Shown here: positions 1-7,832 of the stretch, piece by piece
Position numbering within the stretch: position 1 is the first letter of the stretch
How the letters are laid out: every line of letters begins with the position of its first letter
Source of the DNA: Desulfurellaceae bacterium
GTDB lineage: Bacteria > Campylobacterota_A > Desulfurellia > Desulfurellales > Hippeaceae
Direction of reading: 5' to 3'
Assembly (NCBI GenBank): GCA_015490005.1
Contig: WFYS01000121.1
Location: forward strand, 1-56,246
Length of the DNA stretch: 56,246 nt
Program-made: the position numbers and the translations under genes
The notes under the pieces: model-generated
What the model was told of the DNA's origin: nothing
The model's input: only the letters and a program-made list of their open reading frames with translations
The model's database searches: none

Positions 1-362
1 ACCAGTTTATCAGGGTCGGTCTCATTTATTTCAATGTCAAAAACATCCACATCGGCAAAGTTTTTAAATAAATTACCTTTACCTTCCATAACAGGTTTTG
101 AACCCAAAGCTCCAATATTGCCCAGCCCCAAAACAGCTGTACCATTAGAAACCACTGCGACCAAATTACCTTTCGATGTGTATTTGTAAGCTGATTTTGG
201 GTTTTTGGCAACCTCTAAAGAAACCTCAGCAACGCCGGGAGTATAAGCAAGCGATAAATCGCCTTGGGTTTTTAGCGGCTTTGTAGGCTTAACCTCCATC
301 TTGCCTGGCCTTCCCATCGAGTGATACTCAAAGGCCATTTCCCTTAGTCTATTGTCAGACAT
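1..362 (-). CDS. NAD(P)-dependent malic enzyme, N-terminal 120 residues (cut by window start)
   Basis: The frame reads leftward from an ATG at 362, preceded by a GAGGAGG Shine-Dalgarno, and is still open at base 1. The visible part begins [20 protein letters not shown] and contains the [16 protein letters not shown] stretch and the [20 protein letters not shown] motif that are diagnostic of bacterial malic enzymes (oxidative decarboxylation of malate to pyruvate and CO2). The NAD-binding domain and any C-terminal phosphotransacetylase-like domain lie outside, so NAD versus NADP preference and the short or long form cannot be decided. It sits 42 bases downstream of fetB on the same strand; no separate promoter is obvious. 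Confidence 0.93.
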   Translation of the reverse strand, partial: MSDNRLREMAFEYHSMGRPGKMEVKPTKPLKTQGDLSLAYTPGVAEVSLEVAKNPKSAYKYTSKGNLVAVVSNGTAVLGLGNIGALGSKPVMEGKGNLFKNFADVDVFDIEINETDPDKL

Positions 363-404
363 TAACTAACCTCCTCAAATTTTTCTCTAATATTAATTTA
401 TATT

Positions 405-1172
405 TTAAATACCACTATAAGTCAAATAAAATTTTAACCTACTTGATAAAATTTTAATCATAATATAGTTAGAGAGGCATACTGTTGCACCTATAGCAAC
501 AACAATAACAATTTGATAATAAACCGCCTGAGTCGGATCCACTCCAGATAAAATTTGCCCTGTCATCATGCCTGGCAAAAAAACAATCCCCATGCCCGAA
601 GCACTGGCAAAAGTGGGCAAAAGAGCTGCCTTTAAAGCTTCTCCCTTAACAAAAGATACCGCCTCCTCTTCTGTAGCACCAAGCCCCATAAGGTCTTCTA
701 TTTTACTCCTATTATCCTTTATTTTTGAGAAAAACCTTTCAATGCCAATAGCAGTTGAGTTCATCGAATTTCCTATCACCATACCCGCAAGTGGTATAAA
801 GTACCTGGCATTTAACTTATGCAGATGCACTATGCCAAATATAAGAACAACCAGCACCACGACTGATGAAATAAATATGGACAAAAATATGAATAAAGTG
901 GCGTTTTTAATTTTTACCCCTGACCTATCTACAACAATCCTTGAGGCAAAAAGAATCATAAAAAGGAAAATAATAACATTAATTATAGTGTTATCGATTT
1001 TAAAAACATAGATTAAAACAAAACCTGCAAGAAATAGCTGGACGCTCATTCTCAAGTATGAAACAAATATGTCCTTCTCGATACGCAACTTTTCCATGTA
1101 AGAAACAGCAAAAAGAACAGTGAGAACAAGGTAAGAGATAATTAATCCATTCAATCCAATAGGCTTAGCCAT
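405..1172 (-). CDS. fetB: FetB/YbbM-type ABC transporter permease (UPF0014), iron export
   Basis: A 255-residue, very hydrophobic protein with about seven predicted membrane spans. It has the UPF0014 core: a conserved MVIGNSMNSTAIGIERF segment and the GEALKAALLPTFASASGMGIVFLPGMMTG region (split here to stay short: residues around 180-210). FetB is the membrane subunit of the FetAB exporter, which in Escherichia coli relieves iron overload. ATG at 1172 overlaps the end of the upstream ATPase gene by 8 bases (ATGGCTAA), indicating translational coupling; a TTG three codons earlier is possible but less likely. Metal specificity is inferred from the family only. Confidence 0.85.
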   Translation of the reverse strand: MAKPIGLNGLIISYLVLTVLFAVSYMEKLRIEKDIFVSYLRMSVQLFLAGFVLIYVFKIDNTIINVIIFLFMILFASRIVVDRSGVKIKNATLFIFLSIFISSVVVLVVLIFGIVHLHKLNARYFIPLAGMVIGNSMNSTAIGIERFFSKIKDNRSKIEDLMGLGATEEEAVSFVKGEALKAALLPTFASASGMGIVFLPGMMTGQILSGVDPTQAVYYQIVIVVAIGATVCLSNYIMIKILSSRLKFYLTYSGI

Positions 1173-1797
1173 AATCAACAAACCCTTTTTTAGAAAAATA
1201 AAACAGTTTATCCGAAAATTCTTTAGCTATTGGGTCATGGGAAACAATAATACACACTCTGCTTTTGCAATACTCTTTAAGAAACCTATAAACCTCTTTG
1301 GAAACTTTGTTATCCAAGTTTGACGTAGGTTCATCAGCTAACAATATTTTCGGTTTAAGTAGCAATGCCCTAATCAATGCAATTCTTTGTAGCTCTCCAC
1401 CAGATAATCTCTTAACGCTTTCGTTGGAAGAAAACTTGTCTAATCTAAATAGGCTAAATAACTCTCTAAACATTTTTTCATCAAAAGTTCTCCCTCTATT
1501 GTATTTAAGCTCAAATGGTTTCTTAACAGTTGAAATTATTGTCTCTTCTGTGTAATATCCACTTTGAATCATCAGTTTACAATTCTCTCTAACCCAAGCC
1601 TCACTTAGTCTTTTATCTTTAAAATAAATCTTGCCTTTATAATCTAAAAGATGGCACAGGGCCTTTAGAAAGGTAGTTTTTCCGCTGCCTGAATCACCAA
1701 TAATTAGATTAAAACCTTTGGAAAACTTAATAGTTAAGTCCTTTAAGGTATATTTGCCACTATAGCCAACAGAGAAATTTTCAATAAACAAACACAT
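1165..1797 (-). CDS. fetA: FetA-type ABC transporter ATP-binding protein
   Basis: A 210-residue ABC ATPase with every motif intact: Walker A GDSGSGKTT (about residues 34-42), signature LSGGELQRIAL (about 129), Walker B ILLADEPTSNLD, and the switch histidine in IIVSHD. It is directly upstream of and overlapping the UPF0014 permease gene, the arrangement of fetA-fetB. AAGGAAAG lies just upstream of the ATG at 1797. Only 36 bases separate it from the divergent kamA-family gene, so both promoters must be squeezed into this gap or overlap the coding starts. Confidence 0.85.
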   Translation of the reverse strand: MCLFIENFSVGYSGKYTLKDLTIKFSKGFNLIIGDSGSGKTTFLKALCHLLDYKGKIYFKDKRLSEAWVRENCKLMIQSGYYTEETIISTVKKPFELKYNRGRTFDEKMFRELFSLFRLDKFSSNESVKRLSGGELQRIALIRALLLKPKILLADEPTSNLDNKVSKEVYRFLKEYCKSRVCIIVSHDPIAKEFSDKLFYFSKKGFVDYG

Positions 1798-1833
1798 TGC
1801 TCTTTCCTTTTCAATAATATACTATTATTTTGT

Positions 1834-2751
1834 ATGGAATTTGTAAAATTTAATACATATCTTACTGGGCTTATCCACAAAAATTCCTTTAAAAAACAGT
1901 TTGTTTTTAACTTAACAGAATTAGTAAGGTCAGGTGTGCAAGACCCTCTTGACGAAGAAAAACATATTAAAACAAAAGGGTTAATTCATAGATATCCAGA
2001 TAGGGTTGTGTTAACAGTAACCAACAGATGTTTCGCATATTGCAGGTTTTGCTTCAGAAAAAATAATTGGAAAAACTTTTCGGGCTTTGAACTTGATGGG
2101 GCGATAAATTACCTAAAAAACAAAAAGCATGTAAGAGAAGTTCTAATATCAGGAGGAGACCCCTTCACGCTATCGGACAAACAAATTGACGACATACTAT
2201 TTCAATTATCCAATTTAAATAACATCGAGGTTATAAGAATAGGTACAAGAGTGTTTACATCTAATCCTAAAAGAATAAAAAAAGAGACGGTAGATATTTT
2301 AAAAAAACACAAAAGTCTTTGGCTTGCCATTCACATAAACCATCCAGATGAAATAACTAAGGAATTTAAAAAAGCCGTTGATTTAATAGCAAACTCTGGC
2401 ATACCCATAGTTTCGCAAACGGTCTTACTTAAAGGTATAAACGATGACCATAGAATTCTAAAAAAACTGTTCTACACGCTGGTTAAACTGAGAATAAAGC
2501 CTTATTATTTATTTGGTTGTGACCAGGCTTTGGGAAACGAGAAATTTAGAGTTCCAATAGAAAAATCTTTAGATATAATGAGAAAACTACGTGGTAATAT
2601 TAGTGGACTATGTATGCCTTCTTATGCATTTGATTTGCCAAATGGAGGAGGGAAAATTATCTTAGAGCCACAAAATATATTGGAAAGAAAGAAAAATATT
2701 TACAGGATAAAAAATTTTGAGGGGAAGGAGTTCGTATACAATGACATTTGA
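1834..2751 (+). CDS. KamA/EpmB-family radical SAM aminomutase-like protein
   Basis: A 305-residue radical SAM enzyme with the 4Fe-4S motif CFAYCRFC at Cys66, Cys70 and Cys73, SGGDP at 106-110, and the PLP-binding region PSYAFDLPNGGGK whose Lys274 corresponds to the PLP lysine of lysine 2,3-aminomutase. At 305 residues it is much shorter than true lysine 2,3-aminomutases (about 400) and nearer EpmB (about 340), which isomerises lysine for EF-P modification. No efp or epmA gene is nearby, so the substrate is unknown. The ATG has no Shine-Dalgarno; a TATACT at 1818-1823 would start the mRNA only about 4 bases upstream, so a very short leader is possible. The next gene overlaps its 3' end by 11 bases. 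Confidence 0.8.
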   Translation: MEFVKFNTYLTGLIHKNSFKKQFVFNLTELVRSGVQDPLDEEKHIKTKGLIHRYPDRVVLTVTNRCFAYCRFCFRKNNWKNFSGFELDGAINYLKNKKHVREVLISGGDPFTLSDKQIDDILFQLSNLNNIEVIRIGTRVFTSNPKRIKKETVDILKKHKSLWLAIHINHPDEITKEFKKAVDLIANSGIPIVSQTVLLKGINDDHRILKKLFYTLVKLRIKPYYLFGCDQALGNEKFRVPIEKSLDIMRKLRGNISGLCMPSYAFDLPNGGGKIILEPQNILERKKNIYRIKNFEGKEFVYNDI

Positions 2752-3097
2752 CATTAATAGTTTAGTAGAAAATGTAAAAAATAATTCAAACCCCAACAAC
2801 CTTGGAATGATTCTTACTCACTTCGGCATTGTTAGAGGAACATCAAAAGATGAAAAACCCGTTACAGGAATGATATTAGATTACAGTGACGAAAGACTCA
2901 ATGCACTTAAAGAAAAAGTAAAGAAACTTGAATTTGTAGAGTCGATTGAGATTATGATAAACAAGGGAAAATTAAAGGTTGGTGATGACATTATGGTAGT
3001 GATACTTGCTGGAAACAACAGAAAACGACTACTACCGTTGTTTGAGGAAATAATAGAAGAAATTAAACAAAATATAGTGGAGGAGCAAGAAATATGA
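2741..3097 (+). CDS. MoaE-like (molybdopterin synthase large subunit fold) protein, possibly non-catalytic
   Basis: From the ATG at 2741 (AAGGAG upstream, inside the kamA-family gene) the product is 118 residues. GMILTHFGIVRGTS, the central VTGMILDYSDERL, and the GKLKVGDDIMVVILAGNNRK stretch follow the MoaE pattern (GAVVTFVGxVR, a central beta strand with Tyr, then IGxLxVGDxxVxVxVxxxHR). The C-terminal region where MoaE carries its catalytic lysines near a Trp-Lys-Lys-Glu motif is absent here; the protein ends in an acidic helix. Molybdopterin synthase activity is therefore doubtful. No moaD, moaA or other molybdenum cofactor gene is close. The function is unassigned; the fold is inferred from the pattern only. 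Confidence 0.6.
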   Translation: MTFDINSLVENVKNNSNPNNLGMILTHFGIVRGTSKDEKPVTGMILDYSDERLNALKEKVKKLEFVESIEIMINKGKLKVGDDIMVVILAGNNRKRLLPLFEEIIEEIKQNIVEEQEI

Positions 3098-4116
3098 AAA
3101 AGCTTGCTTTCATAATTCTGCTTTTATTTACATTCACATACTACTCCAAAGCTTGTGTTGTATTCATATATCACAAGGTTGGCGATAACAGGACTCCGAC
3201 CACCAACGTATCTGTGAAAAAATTTAAGGAACAAATGGCATATTTAAAAAATAAAGATTATAAAATACTTACATTAAAAAAGCTTGTTAGTCTGCTTGAA
3301 AAAAGGCAAAATTTACCCAAAAAGTGCGTTGTGTTGACATTTGATGATGGATATAAAAGCATTTATTACAACGCATTTCCCACTATAAAAAAATACAACT
3401 TTCCAATAACGGTTTTTTTGCCAACTGAAGCCATAGAGAAGCACTATCCAGATTACCTAACTATGCAGCAGATAAACCAAATGAAGGCTTATGGCGTTGA
3501 TTTTGAGTCTCACAGCTACTCTCACCCAAGATTTACGTCTCTTCCAAAGGGAATTACAGGGAAAAAATACTATGCTTGGATTAAAAACGATATTCAAAAA
3601 AGTGTAAACTTCTTTGTTAAAAACTTCGGATACAAACCATATGCATTTGCCATTCCATACGGAGACTACAACAAAACAGTTATAAAGGTTATACAAGATT
3701 TGGGTTTCAAAGCTATTTTGACGCAGGACGCTACAAACTTAAATAAAAATACACCACTTTGGCTAATACCAAGACAGCCTATTTTAGGAAAATATTGGTC
3801 TACAATGGCTCATTTCAAAGAGGTCTTGAATGAAGGTTATATAAACCTTAAAAAAAGATTGCCTGGCATAGGAATCTGCTCGAAACAACCAAAAATAGTT
3901 GGGGGTGAAGTAGAAAATATAAACAGATATAACAAAACATCCTTCATGGTATACGTTAGTGAATTAGGATGGAAAAGAGCATCGATTAAGGGTAATATTG
4001 TATATATCAAGTTAAACAAACCGCTAAGAAGAAAATTGGAGAGAATTGGCTTAGAAGCTACAACAAAATCTGGCAAAATATCAAAAGTTTTATGGATTAT
4101 AGAGCCCAAACAATAA
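3094..4116 (+). CDS. Exported polysaccharide deacetylase (NodB/CE4) family protein
   Basis: A 340-residue protein with an N-terminal signal peptide (Lys-Lys then a hydrophobic core to about residue 20, Ser-Lys-Ala-Cys). CE4 motifs are present: FIYHKVGD (about 24), TFDDGYKS (about 80), and the metal-binding histidines in FESHSYSHPRF (about 135-145), followed by AIPYGDYN. The family hydrolyses N- or O-acetyl groups from cell-surface or cell-wall polysaccharides in a metal-dependent way. About 100 C-terminal residues after the catalytic core form a separate, unrecognised domain. The ATG overlaps the MoaE-like stop by 4 bases (ATGA), so it is co-translated with that gene. The substrate is unknown. 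Confidence 0.85.
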   Translation: MKKLAFIILLLFTFTYYSKACVVFIYHKVGDNRTPTTNVSVKKFKEQMAYLKNKDYKILTLKKLVSLLEKRQNLPKKCVVLTFDDGYKSIYYNAFPTIKKYNFPITVFLPTEAIEKHYPDYLTMQQINQMKAYGVDFESHSYSHPRFTSLPKGITGKKYYAWIKNDIQKSVNFFVKNFGYKPYAFAIPYGDYNKTVIKVIQDLGFKAILTQDATNLNKNTPLWLIPRQPILGKYWSTMAHFKEVLNEGYINLKKRLPGIGICSKQPKIVGGEVENINRYNKTSFMVYVSELGWKRASIKGNIVYIKLNKPLRRKLERIGLEATTKSGKISKVLWIIEPKQ

Positions 4117-4119
4117 AGG

Positions 4120-4148
4120 TTGAATTTTTGTCCTATTATGTTTATACT
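4120..4148 (+). promoter_or_regulatory. Sigma70-type promoter for the rpmH-rnpA operon
   Basis: TTGAAT at 4120-4125 and TATACT at 4143-4148 are separated by 17 bases. Transcription would start near 4155, giving a leader of about 27 bases with GGAGG at 4168-4172, 9 bases before the rpmH ATG. No terminator is visible between the preceding deacetylase gene and this promoter. Confidence 0.65.
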
Positions 4149-4181
4149 TCACACGCTAAAATGTATTGGAGGTAGGTAAAA

Positions 4182-4316
4182 ATGAAAAGGACATTTCAAC
4201 CGCACAATAAGCCAAGAAAAAGAACCCATGGTTTTAGAGCAAAAATGAGGACTGTGGGTGGCAGAAAGGTTCTATCGAGAAGGAGAGCTAAGGGTAGAAA
4301 GAGATTAACGGTTTAA
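4182..4316 (+). CDS. rpmH: 50S ribosomal protein L34
   Basis: A 44-residue, Arg/Lys-rich protein that begins [20 protein letters not shown] and ends with KGRKRLTV, matching bacterial L34 over its full length. It has an excellent Shine-Dalgarno, GGAGG, 9 bases before the ATG. L34 is a late-assembling large-subunit protein. It is first in the classic rpmH-rnpA-yidD-yidC cluster. The rnpA frame appears to begin inside its last four codons plus stop (see rnpA). Confidence 0.98.
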   Translation: MKRTFQPHNKPRKRTHGFRAKMRTVGGRKVLSRRRAKGRKRLTV

Positions 4317-4651
4317 ATTTTAAGGTAAAGTACAAATCTCTTAAAACTACCGAATTTAGGGAAATTTACGCTAAGGGGGATAAATTTGTAACTACTTACT
4401 TTGTCCTATTTGTTTTACATGGCAAAGAGGAATTTAAGGCAGGTGTAGTTGCAAGTAAAAAGATAGGCAAAGCTGTAAAGAGAAATCGTGCGAAGAGGAG
4501 GCTGAGAGAAATAATAAGATTATCTCAACACGAAATACCGAATAATATTTGGCTTGTTATGATTGCAAGATACAGTATTTTGAATGTTGATTTTAAAAAA
4601 GCTAGAAAGATTTTTACTAAGCTATTAAATGAAAATATTAAGTCTAATTAG
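4304..4651 (+). CDS. rnpA: Ribonuclease P protein component, with predicted ATT start codon
   Basis: The frame from 4298 to the TAG at 4649-4651 encodes a full Rnp[21 protein letters not shown] aligns with the family N-terminus, and the hallmark basic helix appears as [19 protein letters not shown]. RnpA is the protein subunit of RNase P, which matures tRNA 5' ends. There is no ATG, GTG, TTG or CTG in frame before the conserved region: a TAG lies at 4295-4297 and the first ATG is far inside, near 4558. The best candidate is ATT at 4304, 9 bases after TAAGGG, giving 115 residues, the usual length, and a 13-base overlap with rpmH. The identity is certain; the start is an inference. A sequencing error is an alternative. 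Confidence 0.9.
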   Translation: MNGLNFKVKYKSLKTTEFREIYAKGDKFVTTYFVLFVLHGKEEFKAGVVASKKIGKAVKRNRAKRRLREIIRLSQHEIPNNIWLVMIARYSILNVDFKKARKIFTKLLNENIKSN

Positions 4652-4910
4652 TTACTATACAGCAAATGCGCTAATCTATATAATCAGATTTTATCAAAGG
4701 TTTATTTCACCCATAAAGCCTCCAAGCTGTAGGTTTTACCCTACCTGTTCAAATTACGCTATTGAAGCAATAAAAAGGTTTGGACCATTCCAAGGGGGTT
4801 TAATGGCTATATATAGGGTTTTAAGATGTGGCCCTTGGAGTGCTGGAGGCTATGACCCACCCGTTAAACCACTACTTACCTTTAAGAGGAGAGAAAATGG
4901 AAAACAATAA
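4629..4910 (+). CDS. yidD: Membrane protein insertion efficiency factor YidD
   Basis: A 93-residue protein with a hydrophobic or amphipathic N-terminus and the invariant YidD core: [20 protein letters not shown] (about 27-46) and [16 protein letters not shown] (about 65-80), including three conserved cysteines. It assists YidC-dependent insertion. The ATG lies inside the rnpA 3' end (overlap 23 bases), and its own 3' end overlaps the yidC start by 14 bases, as is usual for this cluster. Confidence 0.95.
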   Translation: MKILSLISYYTANALIYIIRFYQRFISPIKPPSCRFYPTCSNYAIEAIKRFGPFQGGLMAIYRVLRCGPWSAGGYDPPVKPLLTFKRRENGKQ

Positions 4911-6453
4911 CAACAATAGAAATTTACTCATTGCTTTACTGATAACAACCATGTTAATAATAGGCTACACATATTTTTTCCTACCTTCACCAAACCAAAC
5001 ATCACAAGTTGAAAAAAAGACACCAACAAAAGTTGAAACTAAGCGTATTGCAACCAACATTGCTCCCAAGCAAAATATTAAAAAGATGAATCCAATCATC
5101 ATTGACACTAAAAATTATATCATAAAAATATCACCTTTAAACGGCTCTATAGTGTCATTAACACTAAAAAAATATAAGGTCAATAACAAAAACGTGGAAC
5201 TGGTAAAAAGTGAAGGTAAATATAACACTCTAGAAACGGTTTTTAAAGATAAATTAGTAGAAAATTTAGAGGAAACACTGTTATACAAACCAAATGCAAA
5301 AAAAATTATATTGGGCAATAACAGCAATATTTCGAAATTGATACTAACCAAAACTTCAGACAATATAACTATAATTAAAACCTTCACCTTCAGAAATAGC
5401 ATATACGCATTTGACTTTTCAGTAAAAGTCCTAAGGAACGGGAAACCTGTAAAAGAAGATTTTTCTATTTATGCTGGCCCAGATCTTGGAGATTTGCAAA
5501 AGAAAAAATACTCACATTTGGGTGCTGTAGCTTTAGTTGACAACAACAAAATAGAGACTGATAAAAAGATAAAACCAGATATGGATATCCATTGGATAGC
5601 CCTTGAGAGTAAATATTTTTGCTTTGCTTTCTTGCCAAAACACAGTAGTTCAATTTTGGCAGGCTATACAAACATAAACAGCGGAAATTATATCTATGCA
5701 AACCTAACCACGCCAACACAAATTGAAATCTATGCAGGCCCAAAAAGCAAGGAAACAATTGCGCCTGTCGACCACCATTTAGATAAAATTATAAGGTTTG
5801 GCATGTTTGGATTTATAGGTAAGCCTCTGTTATACGTGCTCAATTGGCTATATTCAATCTTCGGCAATTACGGAATGGCAATAATAATTTTAACTCTAAT
5901 CATAAGACTCATCTTTTACCCACTATCTTTTAAATCATACAAATCAATGAGAGAGATGGCAAAACTACAACCTAAATTGAAAGAGCTGCAGGCAAAATAT
6001 AAAGGCAAACCTGATCAGCTAAACAAAGCCACGATGGAACTTTACAAAAAACATAAAGTGAATCCATTCGGTGGCTGTTTACCTATGATAATACAAATCC
6101 CTGTATTTTTTGCACTTTACAATGTTCTGTTAAACGCTATTCAACTAAGAGGAGCTCCTTTTGTTTTCTGGATAACCGACTTAAGTTCTAAAGATCCATA
6201 TTACATTTTGCCTATAATTATGGGCTTAACTATGTTCGTTCAGCAAAAATTGACACCGGCAACAGGTGACCCTACTCAACAAAAAATAATGATGTTTATG
6301 CCGTTAATATTTACTTTTATGTTTATGGGTTTCCCGTCCGGACTGGTTTTATACTGGACAACTAACAACGTTCTAACCCTTCTTCAGCAACTAATAGATT
6401 CCCAAATACTGAAGGCTCAAGAAAAAAAGCTAAAACAAAATGCTCAAGCATGA
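4897..6453 (+). CDS. yidC: Membrane protein insertase YidC/OxaA
   Basis: The start chosen is the ATG at 4897, preceded by AGAGGAG, giving 518 residues: [20 protein letters not shown] places the first transmembrane helix at residues 9-27. A long, poorly conserved periplasmic domain follows (about 60-330), as in Gram-negative YidC. The conserved five-helix insertase core begins near [20 protein letters not shown] and contains the hydrophilic-groove Arg and the [20 protein letters not shown] cytoplasmic loop. It inserts inner-membrane proteins with or without Sec. The jag/khpB gene that often follows yidC is absent; mnmE follows directly, overlapping by 14 bases. Confidence 0.97.
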   Translation: MENNNNNRNLLIALLITTMLIIGYTYFFLPSPNQTSQVEKKTPTKVETKRIATNIAPKQNIKKMNPIIIDTKNYIIKISPLNGSIVSLTLKKYKVNNKNVELVKSEGKYNTLETVFKDKLVENLEETLLYKPNAKKIILGNNSNISKLILTKTSDNITIIKTFTFRNSIYAFDFSVKVLRNGKPVKEDFSIYAGPDLGDLQKKKYSHLGAVALVDNNKIETDKKIKPDMDIHWIALESKYFCFAFLPKHSSSILAGYTNINSGNYIYANLTTPTQIEIYAGPKSKETIAPVDHHLDKIIRFGMFGFIGKPLLYVLNWLYSIFGNYGMAIIILTLIIRLIFYPLSFKSYKSMREMAKLQPKLKELQAKYKGKPDQLNKATMELYKKHKVNPFGGCLPMIIQIPVFFALYNVLLNAIQLRGAPFVFWITDLSSKDPYYILPIIMGLTMFVQQKLTPATGDPTQQKIMMFMPLIFTFMFMGFPSGLVLYWTTNNVLTLLQQLIDSQILKAQEKKLKQNAQA

Positions 6454-7801
6454 CGATGATATCATAACTGCTATTGCATCTGGACAAGTAGAATCGGCTA
6501 TTGGCGTAATAAGGGTATCAGGAAAAAACAGCCTTACCCTGCTTGAAAAGATTTTCACAAAAAAGCCTCCATACGAACACAGAAGGCTTTACTATGGTTT
6601 CATAAAAGACAAACAAAACAATACGCTGGACGAAGTAATCGTAGGAATATTCAAATCACCACAATCCTACACAGGAGAAGATTCATTTGAGGTCTATTCT
6701 CATGGTGGATTGGTGGTCATGAACGCTATTTTAGATAGGATATTAAGTGAAGGTGCAAGACTTGCCGAACCTGGAGAGTTTACTAAAAGGGCTTTTTTGA
6801 ACGGAAAAATGGATTTAACTCAAGCTGAAGCAGTGGCAACGGTTATTAGTGCAAAGAGCAAGAGAGCTTTAATGGCAGCTCAAAACCAACTGAAAGGTAA
6901 CTTCTCAAAGCAACTTTCAAAAATCAGAGACAGAATTTTGTATCTCATGGCCGAAAATGAGGTTAGAATTGACCATCCTGGTGAAGATTTAAGTCAAATG
7001 ACAGTTAATGATAGATTGGCCATCTTGAACGAAATAAAACTTTACATTAGTCGTATCCTAAGGGCTACAGAATTTGGCGACCATCTTTTTAAAGGATTAA
7101 CGCTTTTAATAGTGGGTAAACCAAATGTTGGTAAATCCTCCCTACTTAATTTAATCGTAGGCGAAGAAATGGCAATTGTTACTGATATTCCTGGAACGAC
7201 ACGCGATATAGTAAAAGAATCTTTTAACATAAAAGGTATTCCGTTCTCTGTTTTGGACACGGCTGGCATTAGGCGCACCAAAGATACCATCGAAAAAATA
7301 GGAGTTAATCGAAGCATTGAAGCAATCAATAGGGCAGATATTATCTTGGCTGTTTTTGATGCTTCTCAAACTTTAGACAAGGAAGATTTTAATCTTATCA
7401 ACAGGCTAAAATTTATAGAGAAACCAGTAATAGCAGTTTTGAATAAGACAGACAAACCTACAGCAATTAATGAGCATGATATACCCATAGAAAAGATTAT
7501 AAAAATCTCTTGTATTACTGGGGATGGACTAACAGATTTGGAAAACGCATTAGAAAAAATTGCTTTAGGCAATTTTGATGATACACAGCTAATATCTTTA
7601 AATTCATCTCAAAAAAAAGCCTTAAAAAAGGCTTTTAATATATGCAATCAACTATCAAAAGACATTAAAAAAGATATTGATCCTGTGCTCATTAGTGTAA
7701 ATCTTTTGTCTTTGGCTGATTACTTAGACGAAGTTATAGGTAGAATTACCAATGAAGATATGCTGGATGTAATGTTTAAACACTTTTGCATAGGAAAATA
7801 G
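6440..7801 (+). CDS. mnmE: tRNA modification GTPase MnmE
   Basis: A 453-residue protein with the full MnmE layout: a folate-binding N-terminal domain (ASGQVESAIGVIRVSG; GEFTKRAFLNGKMDLTQAEA), an inserted G domain with G1 GKPNVGKSS (about 226-234), G3 DTAG and G4 NKTD, and the invariant C-terminal CIGK. With MnmG it makes 5-carboxymethylaminomethyluridine at tRNA wobble position 34. The ATG lies within the end of yidC. It ends immediately before a parS site and mnmG, its functional partner. Confidence 0.98.
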   Translation: MLKHDDDIITAIASGQVESAIGVIRVSGKNSLTLLEKIFTKKPPYEHRRLYYGFIKDKQNNTLDEVIVGIFKSPQSYTGEDSFEVYSHGGLVVMNAILDRILSEGARLAEPGEFTKRAFLNGKMDLTQAEAVATVISAKSKRALMAAQNQLKGNFSKQLSKIRDRILYLMAENEVRIDHPGEDLSQMTVNDRLAILNEIKLYISRILRATEFGDHLFKGLTLLIVGKPNVGKSSLLNLIVGEEMAIVTDIPGTTRDIVKESFNIKGIPFSVLDTAGIRRTKDTIEKIGVNRSIEAINRADIILAVFDASQTLDKEDFNLINRLKFIEKPVIAVLNKTDKPTAINEHDIPIEKIIKISCITGDGLTDLENALEKIALGNFDDTQLISLNSSQKKALKKAFNICNQLSKDIKKDIDPVLISVNLLSLADYLDEVIGRITNEDMLDVMFKHFCIGK

Positions 7802-7819
7802 ATGTTTCACGTGAAACAT
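7802..7819. other. parS centromere-like site (ParB/Spo0J binding)
   Basis: The 18-base perfect palindrome ATGTTTCACGTGAAACAT fills nearly the whole gap between the mnmE stop and mnmG. Its inner 16 bases (7803-7818), TGTTTCACGTGAAACA, are identical to the bacterial chromosomal parS consensus. ParB loads here and spreads for chromosome segregation. The parA/parB genes are not in this window. I saw no second copy. Such sites normally cluster around the origin, which agrees with the dnaA region 12-16 kb to the right. Confidence 0.92.
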
Positions 7820-7832
7820 TATGGAGTTAAAG

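Noticed and set aside
568-1011. 147-codon open frame on the plus strand
   Set aside because: Lies entirely opposite fetB, has no ribosome-binding site or family features; a shadow of the membrane protein gene.
1871-1879. Perfect DnaA box TTATCCACA
   Set aside because: Single copy inside the kamA-family coding sequence, 18 kb from dnaA, with no neighbouring boxes; likely chance.
7821-7832. Alternative mnmG start four codons upstream
   Set aside because: No Shine-Dalgarno because parS occupies the space; the ATG at 7833 has GGAG and matches the family N-terminus.
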